A DNA stretch of 64,000 bases from a virus. The notes under the pieces are model-generated. The model was not told where the DNA came from. It was given only the letters and a program-made list of their open reading frames with translations, and did no database searches. The DNA lies in the IMG/VR virus record IMGVR_UViG_3300008267_000022, positions 1 to 64,000 of that record; one strand, written 5' to 3'. Of this stretch, positions 20,879-28,423 are shown piece after piece. How positions within the stretch are numbered: the first letter of the stretch is position 1; each line of letters starts with the position of its first letter. The position numbers were made by a program, and so were the translations under genes.

Positions 20879-21652
20879 CTAAATTGCTATTGAGTATTGA
20901 TTAACTAGAGCTGATAGTTGCTTATTTAATCTAATATCTTCATTTAAGTTGCGAACATCAGCAGTTAGATTTTCTTGTATCCTGTTGAATACAGTCCATA
21001 AATCGTTTCCTTCATCTTCAATTCGATTAACTGAAAGTAGATCATTTATATCAATATCATCTAAATTATTGTATCGTAATTTGGCTGCTTCGTAAGCTAA
21101 TTTTCGCATATCTGTTAGGGATAAATTTGTATGTTTTAATTTTTCAAATTCATTTACTATTGTTGATGTTTTTCTAGATACATTTGAAATGTATTGATCT
21201 AAATCATAGTAATTAACTCTGATATGTTTAATTATTTCGCTTTCTGCTGCTTGTTCATACGCAATTGCTCCATTACTACATACTTGGCGATACACTCCTA
21301 AATCTAATTGTAACGGTTTGCTTCCATTACAACTATTTGTAATAGTTAATGATGCTAATGCTTCATTTCTTCCTTTACTATCCTTAATAGCAAAATCAGG
21401 ATGTTGCATTTGAACATAATTATTAACAATTTTACGACTATTACCCCGTTGTTCATTTACCCCAGCTATTTGCCATCCTTCATCTTGTAGTTTTGTAACT
21501 ACATCTATTGTTGGAATGTAGAATTCTTTTGTTTTAATTCTTTGAATGTTTTTAATGTTGTTTACATCCAATGTATTAGCAAAAGCAATTGCTTTGTTTA
21601 AATCATTGTTTACTGGGATGAATTTAGTTAATTTTGAATTTCTTGTTCTCAT
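20879..21652 (-). CDS. DUF932-family protein, second copy
   Basis: 257 residues. It shares with the protein at 18312-19115 the order: basic N-terminus, TKLQDEGWQ-type block, LGVYRQVCSNGAIAYEQ core (about residues 136-152) and a C-terminal DLWTVFNRIQENL helix. The divergence suggests an old duplication. Function not established. Confidence 0.85.
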   Translation of the reverse strand: MRTRNSKLTKFIPVNNDLNKAIAFANTLDVNNIKNIQRIKTKEFYIPTIDVVTKLQDEGWQIAGVNEQRGNSRKIVNNYVQMQHPDFAIKDSKGRNEALASLTITNSCNGSKPLQLDLGVYRQVCSNGAIAYEQAAESEIIKHIRVNYYDLDQYISNVSRKTSTIVNEFEKLKHTNLSLTDMRKLAYEAAKLRYNNLDDIDINDLLSVNRIEDEGNDLWTVFNRIQENLTADVRNLNEDIRLNKQLSALVNQYSIAI

Positions 21653-21663
21653 GTTTTTTGTTT

Positions 21664-21783
21664 TTAATTATACGTTGGTTTAATATTTCCTTTCTTATCT
21701 ACAGTATATCCTGTAGGTTTTTTTAGATTATTCGCTTTGTTGTAGCGACCTTTTTTAGTTGATTTTCCTCCTGAACAGCTCAT
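21664..21783 (-). CDS. Small basic protein, 39 aa
   Basis: MSCSGGKSTKKGRYNKANNL...: Lys/Asn/Gly-rich, probably disordered, perhaps nucleic-acid binding. Similar short GGK-K proteins occur in other phages. Confidence 0.65.
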   Translation of the reverse strand: MSCSGGKSTKKGRYNKANNLKKPTGYTVDKKGNIKPTYN

Positions 21784-21801
21784 AATTTTATTTTTGATTT
21801 G

Positions 21802-21833
21802 AATATACGAAAGAGAGATTGCTCTCTCTATCC
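21802..21833 (-). promoter_or_regulatory. Promoter with terminator in spacer
   Basis: GGATA at 21829-21833 and CGTATA at 21804-21809, 19 bases apart, for the gene starting at 21783; the spacer forms an AGAGAG/CTCTCT hairpin. Confidence 0.65.
21810..21829 (-). terminator. Terminator nested in a promoter
   Basis: AGAGAG and CTCTCT pair around AGCAAT on the minus strand, followed by TTT. It ends the RecA-like gene. Confidence 0.7.
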
Positions 21834-21836
21834 TTT

Positions 21837-22640
21837 TTATTCTTCTTGATTAAATGCATAATGAACCCCATCATTGTATATTGAGAAATATATTTTAAAA
21901 TCCTTATCGCAATCCCGATTTTTCTCAAAATGCAATGTTCGCTCTAAACCATCTTTACTACGCTCAACTTTACAGAATGCTTCCATCATATGTTTTAATC
22001 TTTGGGATCCTGCAAATTCATCGCTTTTAGTTACTTGTTGAATATTGATAAATGAAGTATAATATCCTTCTGAATTTTTACCTTTTTTAACTTCATCTTG
22101 TAGCTTTAAAAACCATGATTCAGCTTGCTTAGCGGTGCCCCCATTTTGATCCCTATACATGTTTAGTATCTCAGCAACGGAGTCAACTCCAATAACATCA
22201 TATCCTAAACCAAATACATGTTCAATTGTTTCCTTAACATTATCCATATGATCTTTTAAAAATAATGTTTGGATACAACCAAACGAAGGCATTCTTTTAC
22301 AATACTTGTAATGTCCTATTTGATCCATTTCTCCTTGAATTAACAAGCATTTTAATCCTTGCATTGTAAATTTAGATAACATATCTAATACTAATGTTGA
22401 CTTACCTGAACCTGGGCCTCCTGCAATCATCATGCTTGTACCTGGCATTAGTCCTCCTTCAGTAGATAATATAATATCTATTTCTGTGTTGGTTCTAAAT
22501 GGGGTAAATAATGACTCATTGAAATGTAATTCATTACCTCTAAATAATTTAATTACTTCAGGGTTGAATTGTGTTTCTTCAACTTGTTTTTTAGGACGTC
22601 CTCTACGTTCTTCTTTCATTTCTCTTTTTTCGATTTTCAT
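21837..22640 (-). CDS. RecA/RadA-like ATPase with AT-hook
   Basis: 267 residues. An AT-hook-like RGRPKK sits at about residues 13-18. The Walker A is GGPGSGKST near residue 74, and a Walker B-like strand DVIGVDSVAEIL lies near 148. A C-terminal NIQQVTKSDEFAGSQRLKHM stretch fits loop L2 and the following helix of RecA-superfamily ATPases. The size resembles RadA/DnaB-type cores without extra domains. Likely roles are strand exchange or helicase loading during phage replication; which one is undecided. Own promoter and nested terminator. Confidence 0.85.
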   Translation of the reverse strand: MKIEKREMKEERRGRPKKQVEETQFNPEVIKLFRGNELHFNESLFTPFRTNTEIDIILSTEGGLMPGTSMMIAGGPGSGKSTLVLDMLSKFTMQGLKCLLIQGEMDQIGHYKYCKRMPSFGCIQTLFLKDHMDNVKETIEHVFGLGYDVIGVDSVAEILNMYRDQNGGTAKQAESWFLKLQDEVKKGKNSEGYYTSFINIQQVTKSDEFAGSQRLKHMMEAFCKVERSKDGLERTLHFEKNRDCDKDFKIYFSIYNDGVHYAFNQEE

Positions 22641-22667
22641 AACCTTTATTTTTTTAATTTATACTTG

Positions 22668-22700
22668 AAATATACGAACTTAAATTTTAGAAACTTGTCC
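22668..22700 (-). promoter_or_regulatory. GGACA-N19-CGTATA promoter
   Basis: GGACA at 22696-22700 and CGTATA at 22671-22676 for the RecA-like gene starting at 22640. Confidence 0.65.
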
Positions 22701-22703
22701 TTT

Positions 22704-22928
22704 TTAAAAGTATTTTTGGTACAAATAAATACCTCCAATAACATAAGGAGCTAATCCTAATAAAATGCCTAACCAGAATAAACCAGTAATTGCTTCTACT
22801 ATTCGATAAATAATAGTAAACGGAATGAACAAAATACCAAATATTAGATTGAAAAATATATTCCCAATCTCAATTTCTTCAGTACGGCTAACCGTTCTAT
22901 AAATGCGATTTTTGTTGTAATAATCCAT
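22704..22928 (-). CDS. Two-span membrane protein, 74 aa
   Basis: I use the ATG at 22926-22928 (MDYYNKNRIYRTVSR), which follows the standard leader. Two long hydrophobic helices (about residues 25-45 and 50-70) follow a polar N-terminus. Confidence 0.75.
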   Translation of the reverse strand: MDYYNKNRIYRTVSRTEEIEIGNIFFNLIFGILFIPFTIIYRIVEAITGLFWLGILLGLAPYVIGGIYLYQKYF

Positions 22929-22956
22929 AACCTTTATTTTTTTAAATTTATACCTT

Positions 22957-22990
22957 AAATATACAAAAAAACCCCTTATAAAAGGGGTCC
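22957..22990 (-). promoter_or_regulatory. Promoter with terminator in spacer
   Basis: GGACC at 22986-22990 and TGTATA at 22960-22965, 20 bases apart, for the gene starting at 22928. Confidence 0.65.
22966..22988 (-). terminator. Terminator nested in a promoter
   Basis: ACCCCTT and AAGGGGT pair around a TTAT-type loop, followed by TTTTT. It ends the gene at 22994-23569. Confidence 0.85.
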
Positions 22991-22993
22991 TTT

Positions 22994-23569
22994 TCAAGCT
23001 TCAAAATTAATCCTACCTTCACTTAGGTATTTATTAATATATAACTCGGGATGAGCTAAAAATGATTCAATTTTACTTTGTACATCAATCGCTTTCTCAG
23101 TGAATTCTTGCTTTAATCGGGCTTTACCCATTTCAACTAATTCAGGTAATTCATAAGCACAATCCCCCCATCGAGCAATAAGTATTTTTTCCGTATTCCA
23201 CGTATAACCATTATCTCTATCTGATTGGGTTCTATATTTTTCCCCTACAATAATTGGGTCTGGGTTTTTATCGTCGTACCATACTTTAATGAAGTCAAAC
23301 ATTTCATTTTCCTTAATGAATTTAATAGCACGTAATACTTCTACAGGTATAGTACTTCTACTATAACTTTCTAAACTAGTACTAGCAGGGCATAATGCTT
23401 GTAATGCTCTAACTTGTACTGTATTTAATGTTTGGTAAACACTAGGCGTTTTACCACTTTTAACTTCAGGAATACCTAATTCCTCTGCTAATTGTTGGTA
23501 CTCTGCTAGCTCATCTTCGTTTAACAATAAACCTACATTTTCAGGTTCTCGATAAATTTTAACTTCCAT
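22994..23569 (-). CDS. Hypothetical protein, 191 aa
   Basis: Begins MEVKIYREPENVGLLLNEDE. Mixed alpha/beta with an aromatic acidic centre (FIKVWYDDKNPDPIIVG). No family recognised. This is the last gene to the right with the two-box promoter. Confidence 0.8.
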   Translation of the reverse strand: MEVKIYREPENVGLLLNEDELAEYQQLAEELGIPEVKSGKTPSVYQTLNTVQVRALQALCPASTSLESYSRSTIPVEVLRAIKFIKENEMFDFIKVWYDDKNPDPIIVGEKYRTQSDRDNGYTWNTEKILIARWGDCAYELPELVEMGKARLKQEFTEKAIDVQSKIESFLAHPELYINKYLSEGRINFEA

Positions 23570-23593
23570 AACTATTTATTTTTAAATTTGCTT

Positions 23594-23627
23594 AAATATA
23601 CAAACTTAGATTCTAAAAAAATGTCCC
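23594..23627 (-). promoter_or_regulatory. GGGAC-N20-TGTATA promoter
   Basis: GGGAC at 23623-23627 and TGTATA at 23597-23602 for the gene starting at 23569. Last two-box copy in the window. Confidence 0.65.
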
Positions 23628-23629
23628 TT

Positions 23630-23890
23630 TTAAAATCTTGCTAAAGGATCTACTTTTGGAGCTCCTCCATCTGCTTCTCCTTTAGAATTAAGTGTCTTTT
23701 CTTCAGGAGTAACAGTAACTACAATTCCATTTATTTTAAATGAACCTCCTTGTTTAAGGAGTTTTTTAAATAATTTTTGGTGGTTTTCATTCCATGATTC
23801 ACTTGTTGATATTACAGTTTGTTTGTCTACTACGTTACTATCAAACTTAATAGTGATTCCTTTTCTAATTGATTGAGGTGATATAGCCAT
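23630..23890 (-). CDS. Hypothetical protein, 86 aa
   Basis: Small beta-rich domain (SFKINGIVVTVTPEE) with a flexible C-terminus. Unrecognised. No two-box promoter from here rightward. Confidence 0.7.
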   Translation of the reverse strand: MAISPQSIRKGITIKFDSNVVDKQTVISTSESWNENHQKLFKKLLKQGGSFKINGIVVTVTPEEKTLNSKGEADGGAPKVDPLARF

Positions 23891-23908
23891 TTTATATATT
23901 TTTGTTAA

Positions 23909-24448
23909 TTAATCCCACCAGCGTTCGATATTCTCTTCCATTATCTTAAATAATAATTTACGAGAACGTTCTTGGTTATTACGAGCAATTTCTATAGCAA
24001 TTTGGTGATTATCTTTATCTGTTTTATCAATCAATTTATGTTGATTACGATATTTGTAAAAATAATCAATTAAGTCATCTCGTGTAACAGTAGATTCCAT
24101 TGTAAACCATTTTTGGGTTTCATCAGTTGGGATAAATTCAAAATCTTGGTCTAAATAATCCGTGTATTCCATTCGATATAAATCTTCTTGTTGTATCCGA
24201 GCTAAACGAGCACATAGAAACATTTTTTCAGCATCACGCTTTGCTCTAGTATGCCAATCTCTTTCTCCAATATATTTGGCTTGTTTCTCCAATTTATGGA
24301 TTAACACCTCATAGATAAATGTTTGATCCCAATCTCTATCTCTCCAAATAACAGGAAACCAATTCCATAAATTTTTTATTCCATTGATGAAATCTTTATG
24401 GTAATATCTACCTTCATATTTCCACCACAATCTAATTTTTTCTAACAT
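23909..24448 (-). CDS. Hypothetical Trp/Arg-rich protein, 179 aa
   Basis: Helical, rich in Trp, Tyr, Arg and Asp (LWWKYEGRYYHKDFINGIKNLW...). Such composition is seen in T4-like phage proteins of unknown role. No motif assigned. Confidence 0.8.
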   Translation of the reverse strand: MLEKIRLWWKYEGRYYHKDFINGIKNLWNWFPVIWRDRDWDQTFIYEVLIHKLEKQAKYIGERDWHTRAKRDAEKMFLCARLARIQQEDLYRMEYTDYLDQDFEFIPTDETQKWFTMESTVTRDDLIDYFYKYRNQHKLIDKTDKDNHQIAIEIARNNQERSRKLLFKIMEENIERWWD

Positions 24449-24458
24449 AATTTAATTT

Positions 24459-24866
24459 TTATACTGTATGTTCAATTTGTACTCTAATACAATTTTGTGG
24501 TAATCTATTTAAATGTCTGTAATTGTTAATGTAACCCATCATATTTGCACTACCAACGGCATTTGCAGAGTGTACTACAACATCAACAACAGGTTTACCA
24601 TCTAACCATTTATTAACTAACCATTTAGTACAATCCATTCCTGTTTTTTCAGTAATATTATCGTAATTAATAGTATAATTCTTAACAACACCATAATGCC
24701 ATTCAGCCATTGCTGAGTCACCTAAATCATGGTCTAATGAGATAAGTTCAATATTCTCTAAGCCAATTGAATTTATCTTCTGCACAAATTCATCATAATT
24801 TCTTACTATGACCCAATCTTTATCAATTGGTGTTCGGACATCGTCTAAGTATATTTTATGTTTCAT
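24459..24866 (-). CDS. Cyclic-phosphate-processing receiver-like protein
   Basis: 135 residues. LDDVRTP at residues 6-12 gives the acidic pair of a receiver fold. LISLDHDLG near 42 holds the central Asp, and VVVHSANAVGSANM near 98 holds the conserved H-S-A-N block. This combination matches the stand-alone cREC (cyclic-phosphate processing Receiver) domain, predicted to act on cyclic phosphate ends of RNA or nucleotides. A metallophosphoesterase (27078-27788) and tRNA genes lie nearby, consistent with RNA repair, but the link is inference. Confidence 0.75.
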   Translation of the reverse strand: MKHKIYLDDVRTPIDKDWVIVRNYDEFVQKINSIGLENIELISLDHDLGDSAMAEWHYGVVKNYTINYDNITEKTGMDCTKWLVNKWLDGKPVVDVVVHSANAVGSANMMGYINNYRHLNRLPQNCIRVQIEHTV

Positions 24867-24908
24867 AATTTTATTTAAAATATGTTATTTAAATGTTCAG
24901 GGCAAGTA

Positions 24909-25148
24909 TCAACTATGTGTTTCTTCCACCATGTTTTGAGTTTCTTCAATAATTTCTGCATCTTGTATTGTTTCTACGAATAAAAAATGTGAATCAGTTT
25001 TTAAAACATGATCCACATTGTTTAAATAATCCCTATATTCTTTTACTATATCCATCCTGAGGTGTCCTTGTTTATCAGTAAATGAGTTTATAGGTTTTGC
25101 TCTATGGATTATATACATTATATTATTATGTTTATAAAATTGCTTCAT
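24909..25148 (-). CDS. Hypothetical protein, 79 aa
   Basis: Begins MKQFYKHNNIMYIIHRAKPI; alpha/beta, no motif. It overlaps the gene at 25145-25381 by ATGA. Confidence 0.7.
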   Translation of the reverse strand: MKQFYKHNNIMYIIHRAKPINSFTDKQGHLRMDIVKEYRDYLNNVDHVLKTDSHFLFVETIQDAEIIEETQNMVEETHS

Positions 25149-25381
25149 TTTATATTATATAATTTTTTAAATGATTTAACAAATGATTCTCCAATGCCTA
25201 TATCAACTATTTCAAAATTAGAAGGAATTATAGGTTTGCGTTTAGAACCATCTATAATATCATCCACCCCAAGTTCAGATATTAATAAGTAATGCTTTTG
25301 CCCAGTAGGTTTTTTATAAACTACAACAGTTGGGATTTTCTTTTCAGATGGTCTGCCTTTATTTTCGTGACTGATTCTCAT
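25145..25381 (-). CDS. Hypothetical protein with AT-hook-like N-terminus, 78 aa
   Basis: NKGRPSEKK at residues 7-15 resembles an AT-hook. The rest is a small alpha/beta domain of unknown type. It overlaps both neighbours by four bases. Confidence 0.7.
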   Translation of the reverse strand: MRISHENKGRPSEKKIPTVVVYKKPTGQKHYLLISELGVDDIIDGSKRKPIIPSNFEIVDIGIGESFVKSFKKLYNIK

Positions 25382-25854
25382 TTTAAATATTTTTTTCTTA
25401 AAATTAAATCGTAGTAATTGGTTGTTTCTTTTTCACCGTCCTTATACCTAACCCAAGTATTTGGAAATTCTGTCTTGCATTGCTCAATACGCTCTGCTTT
25501 TGATTTTGTCTTATCAGTATAATACTCATAAAATACCCATGAATCCCAATAATGGTCTTGCTCAGGTGCCCTCCATATGATTGCTATTTGGTATCCAAAA
25601 AATACAAATGACCAAATAGGGGCATATTCAAAACGAATATCTTTATCCGACCATTTTGTTTTCCATCCCAATTCTACAAAATCAAATCCAATTTTTTTAG
25701 GCATAAATTCTGACCACCCTGGTTTGGTTTTTGATCTAACTGTTTTGCGTGGGTAAAAGTATGGCACACCAACAGCTATTTTCCCAATATAGAATTTTGG
25801 TGTAATCGACTTGAATGGGGAGAAATATGTTTTTAGATACCTAAAGTTTTTCAC
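25378..25854 (-). CDS. Hypothetical protein, 158 aa
   Basis: Rich in Trp, Tyr and Phe with a conserved-looking centre (KIGFDFVELGWKTKWSDKDI). It may be an envelope or enzyme-inhibitor protein; no family recognised. Confidence 0.75.
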   Translation of the reverse strand: MKNFRYLKTYFSPFKSITPKFYIGKIAVGVPYFYPRKTVRSKTKPGWSEFMPKKIGFDFVELGWKTKWSDKDIRFEYAPIWSFVFFGYQIAIIWRAPEQDHYWDSWVFYEYYTDKTKSKAERIEQCKTEFPNTWVRYKDGEKETTNYYDLILRKKYLK

Positions 25855-25857
25855 AGA

Positions 25858-26160
25858 TTATCTATTAATGTTTAATTTTTTAGTTTCAACAACTTCCCCA
25901 TCTTTTAAAAGATTGATAACGTATTTCCCCTTTTCTACATTATTAAAATGTATTTGTTTAACACTACTTGCTCGTGTTTTAGGAAGAAAAATCTCATCAT
26001 CCCTATAAACTATAAGTGAATCTGCATCTTTAGTCCATTTCAATGAGTATGCATCACACCCATCTTTTGATGATTTACATCCAAATAAAGCATAACCTAA
26101 AGCTACCCCAGCTAATATATGAATAGCTCTTTCCCAAACTCGTTTCCAATTTATTTTCAT
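25858..26160 (-). CDS. Probable lipoprotein, 100 aa
   Basis: A basic start, a hydrophobic helix (about residues 12-27) and a Cys in LFGC at residue 28 form a lipobox-like signal. The C-terminal domain is a short beta sandwich-like stretch. The start is preceded by TTATG, the usual leader end. Confidence 0.7.
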   Translation of the reverse strand: MKINWKRVWERAIHILAGVALGYALFGCKSSKDGCDAYSLKWTKDADSLIVYRDDEIFLPKTRASSVKQIHFNNVEKGKYVINLLKDGEVVETKKLNINR

Positions 26161-26507
26161 AACTTAAATAATTCGTAATTACTATTTTTTGTTTTAAATT
26201 TAACATACGAAAAATCATTTGATAATTCAAGTATTTCAATAATATCTGTTGTTTGCCAAGTGAAAAAATCATTAAATGGAGACATAAGTAATGAACGACC
26301 AACAGCAGGTTCATTATGTTTTGCTTTAAAACGACCATTTTCATCCCATTCAAGCCAAATTACCTCTTTAGATTGTTTAGTTAACCCATCTCGTTCACGA
26401 ACTAATTTCCACTTGAATCCATTTTCAACAACTCCTTGCTCAATAGCAATTTTTAGAATATTATCCTCAATAGCTATAGGAATCTCTGTTCTTGGTATTT
26501 TACTCAT
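26157..26507 (-). CDS. Hypothetical protein, 116 aa
   Basis: Beta-rich, no recognised motif; ATGA overlaps on both sides place it in the 25858-26805 operon. Confidence 0.75.
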   Translation of the reverse strand: MSKIPRTEIPIAIEDNILKIAIEQGVVENGFKWKLVRERDGLTKQSKEVIWLEWDENGRFKAKHNEPAVGRSLLMSPFNDFFTWQTTDIIEILELSNDFSYVKFKTKNSNYELFKL

Positions 26508-26805
26508 TATTTTCAGTATTATATGGTGATGGGTATATTTTTAATCCCCACATTAAACTAACCCACATCATTTCTTTTTTAGCTCGGTAAGCAGGTACAG
26601 ATAATTTTTTCTTGAAATAGTTTGCACCCCATTCCATCCATTCATCATGTTGAGTTTCTGTCATAGTGTATTCTTGAAACCAATTATCTTTACGATCTTT
26701 AATATCATCATAAGTAACTTGGTGACCTGCTATTTTAAACATTTCATTAAGTAAATCAACAACAGCTTGTTGCATCTTTTCTTCTCTTGATAATCTTTTT
26801 GCCAT
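26500..26805 (-). CDS. Hypothetical protein, 101 aa
   Basis: A basic helix (residues 1-25), then a Trp/Tyr-rich helical region with a WMEWGANYFKKKL centre. Similar short proteins occur in T4-like phages. Confidence 0.75.
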   Translation of the reverse strand: MAKRLSREEKMQQAVVDLLNEMFKIAGHQVTYDDIKDRKDNWFQEYTMTETQHDEWMEWGANYFKKKLSVPAYRAKKEMMWVSLMWGLKIYPSPYNTENNE

Positions 26806-26819
26806 TTTTATTTTTATTT

Positions 26820-26900
26820 TTATTTATCATCATCAGAATACCAAAAAGCTATTCCTAATATAAAAAAACCTAACGCTAACCCAAAAGCAAAATCACTCAT
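26820..26900 (-). CDS. Tiny membrane peptide, 26 aa
   Basis: MSDFAFGLALGFFILGIAFW plus an acidic tail. Its ATG lies within the last codons of the upstream gene. Confidence 0.5.
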   Translation of the reverse strand: MSDFAFGLALGFFILGIAFWYSDDDK

Positions 26901-27087
26901 TCTCTTCATTTACTTTTAAATCTAATTCGGACTCGTAAAAATAAGGACAACACCATTTAGGGTTGTCACACTTGAGTTTTACCATTTTTCCACCATAACA
27001 TCCTACTTGAAGTACTGTTGCCATACCTGAAAATTTGGTTTTAATTCTTTCCCCTATTTTTAATTTATTAAATCTTTTCATAACCAT
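26893..27087 (-). CDS. Small Cys-containing protein, about 62-64 aa
   Basis: Begins MVMKRF or, with the usual GGTTATG leader, MKRF at 27081. Residues 18-50 resemble a small SH3-like barrel (KIGERIKTKFSGMATVLQVG) with several Cys (CDNPKWCCPYF). It overlaps the end of the phosphoesterase gene. Confidence 0.7.
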   Translation of the reverse strand: MVMKRFNKLKIGERIKTKFSGMATVLQVGCYGGKMVKLKCDNPKWCCPYFYESELDLKVNEENE

Positions 27088-27788
27088 TTTATTTCATTTG
27101 TATGTTTATCCCATTCAATATTTAGTGGTAAATTAGTATACACATATTGTTCATTTAAAACAGATGCGTTTATAAAATGAGTATGCCCATTAAAATAATA
27201 ACCAGCACTACCATGAATGTGTCCAAATACATGTATTTTGGGCTTAGATTGATCTACTCGAGCACGTAACATTTCACATCCAACTCGTATATTCTGTCCT
27301 CCGGGTATATCTAAATAACCATAAGGTGGCCCATGCGTAATTAATACATCTGTGTTATCAGGTATAGCATCCCATTTTGCTTTCATTTCCTCTCCATTTC
27401 GAGGTAAATTGAATGCCCAATTATAAAATTCAGGTTGCCAAGGGGAGCCATAAATGCGAATATTATCTTCAGGAAAATCTCCGTTATGTCCATCATAATA
27501 ATCAACCCAAGATTCATCTTGTAGATAATCTATTGTAGGGTAATTGGGTAATATATTTTCAACCCAATGTGGGATATTTTCAAATACACGGTCGTGGTTT
27601 CCAGCAATGAATATTTTGTCTGTGTAGTTGTCTATTTTATCAAACCATTCTAAAAAATCTATTGCTTCTTGAAAATCGTACCCTCCATTCATAAAGTCAC
27701 CAGCATGAATTAATATATCTCCGCCTGGTAAGTCTTTATTTAGTAGGTTATGTTTGCTATGGGTATCTGATATGAGTGTAATTTTCAT
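27078..27788 (-). CDS. Calcineurin-like metallophosphoesterase
   Basis: 236 residues from the ATG at 27786-27788 (MKITLISDTH). Motifs in order: SDTH (7-10), GDF near 29, GNHDR near 63, THGPP near 148, and HVFGHIHG near 187. The long form resembles MPPED1/MPPED2-type phosphodiesterases. Substrate unknown. It lies in the same gene string as the cREC protein. A start three codons upstream is also possible. Confidence 0.9.
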   Translation of the reverse strand: MKITLISDTHSKHNLLNKDLPGGDILIHAGDFMNGGYDFQEAIDFLEWFDKIDNYTDKIFIAGNHDRVFENIPHWVENILPNYPTIDYLQDESWVDYYDGHNGDFPEDNIRIYGSPWQPEFYNWAFNLPRNGEEMKAKWDAIPDNTDVLITHGPPYGYLDIPGGQNIRVGCEMLRARVDQSKPKIHVFGHIHGSAGYYFNGHTHFINASVLNEQYVYTNLPLNIEWDKHTNEIKWL

Positions 27789-27789
27789 T

Positions 27790-27870
27790 TTAAGCAAATA
27801 TTATGGCTATTGTTATTACGGTAACAAACCAAAGTGTTACAATAATAAAAGGAATATTTTTTTTAATCAT
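27790..27870 (-). CDS. Tiny membrane peptide, 26 aa
   Basis: MIKKNIPFIIVTLWFVTVIT and a hydrophobic end. Its stop lies immediately before the phosphoesterase start. Confidence 0.5.
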   Translation of the reverse strand: MIKKNIPFIIVTLWFVTVITIAIIFA

Positions 27871-27928
27871 GACCTTAATTTTCTTTAAATATAAAAAAGA
27901 AATTTCAACAGACCAAGTTTTTTTAAAA

Positions 27929-28411
27929 ACGTAAGAGTTTTTGACGAGTTATTTAATATTATCCTTTTAAAATTTCCTTTTTCTCATTAACTTTCTTCAT
28001 ATCGAAGTAAGTGTCTATAAGTTTATCAATTCGAGAGTCTGTGTATCGTCTCCCTTCGCTTGATTCATGTCCAACTGCGCGGTGTAACTCATCAACAGCT
28101 TGATCAGTCTCCCTTCGTGTTGCGTCAATTTGATTCATTAAGGTTTTTTCAACCATTGTTGTGTCGCGACTTGTATTGTCAAATTGTTGCCAAATTTCGC
28201 GATTTGTATTCTCGAGTTCTCGTCTTAAATCACTTTCAATAGCAGCACAAAGCTGTTGAAGTAATTCTATTTTTCTTGTTAAAAAATTAATCTTAACTAA
28301 ACCTACAACAATAACAGTTAATATAATTACTGCTACAATCGTAAGCATACCTAAAATAAATGATGTTATTTCCATAATTTCTAATTTTTATATGTCAAAG
28401 AACTCTTACGT
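27929..28411. repeat. Inverted repeat flanking one gene
   Basis: The arms are ACGTAAGAGTTTTTGAC at 27929-27945 and GTCAAAGAACTCTTACGT at 28394-28411, one base longer in the right arm. They bracket the gene at 27959-28375 and could pair in its mRNA. Confidence 0.7.
27959..28375 (-). CDS. Membrane-anchored coiled-coil protein, 138 aa
   Basis: An N-terminal transmembrane helix (about residues 4-28) is followed by a long charged helix (30-130) with heptad repeats. The topology suggests a membrane-tethered rod. The gene is flanked by an 18-bp imperfect inverted repeat. Confidence 0.75.
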   Translation of the reverse strand: MEITSFILGMLTIVAVIILTVIVVGLVKINFLTRKIELLQQLCAAIESDLRRELENTNREIWQQFDNTSRDTTMVEKTLMNQIDATRRETDQAVDELHRAVGHESSEGRRYTDSRIDKLIDTYFDMKKVNEKKEILKG

Positions 28412-28423
28412 TGTCCCCAAAAT

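Noticed and set aside
3885-23627. CRISPR array made of the repeated AAATATACGAA motif
   Set aside because: The copies are separated by whole genes, differ in detail and always stand upstream of starts; they are promoters rather than repeat-spacer units.
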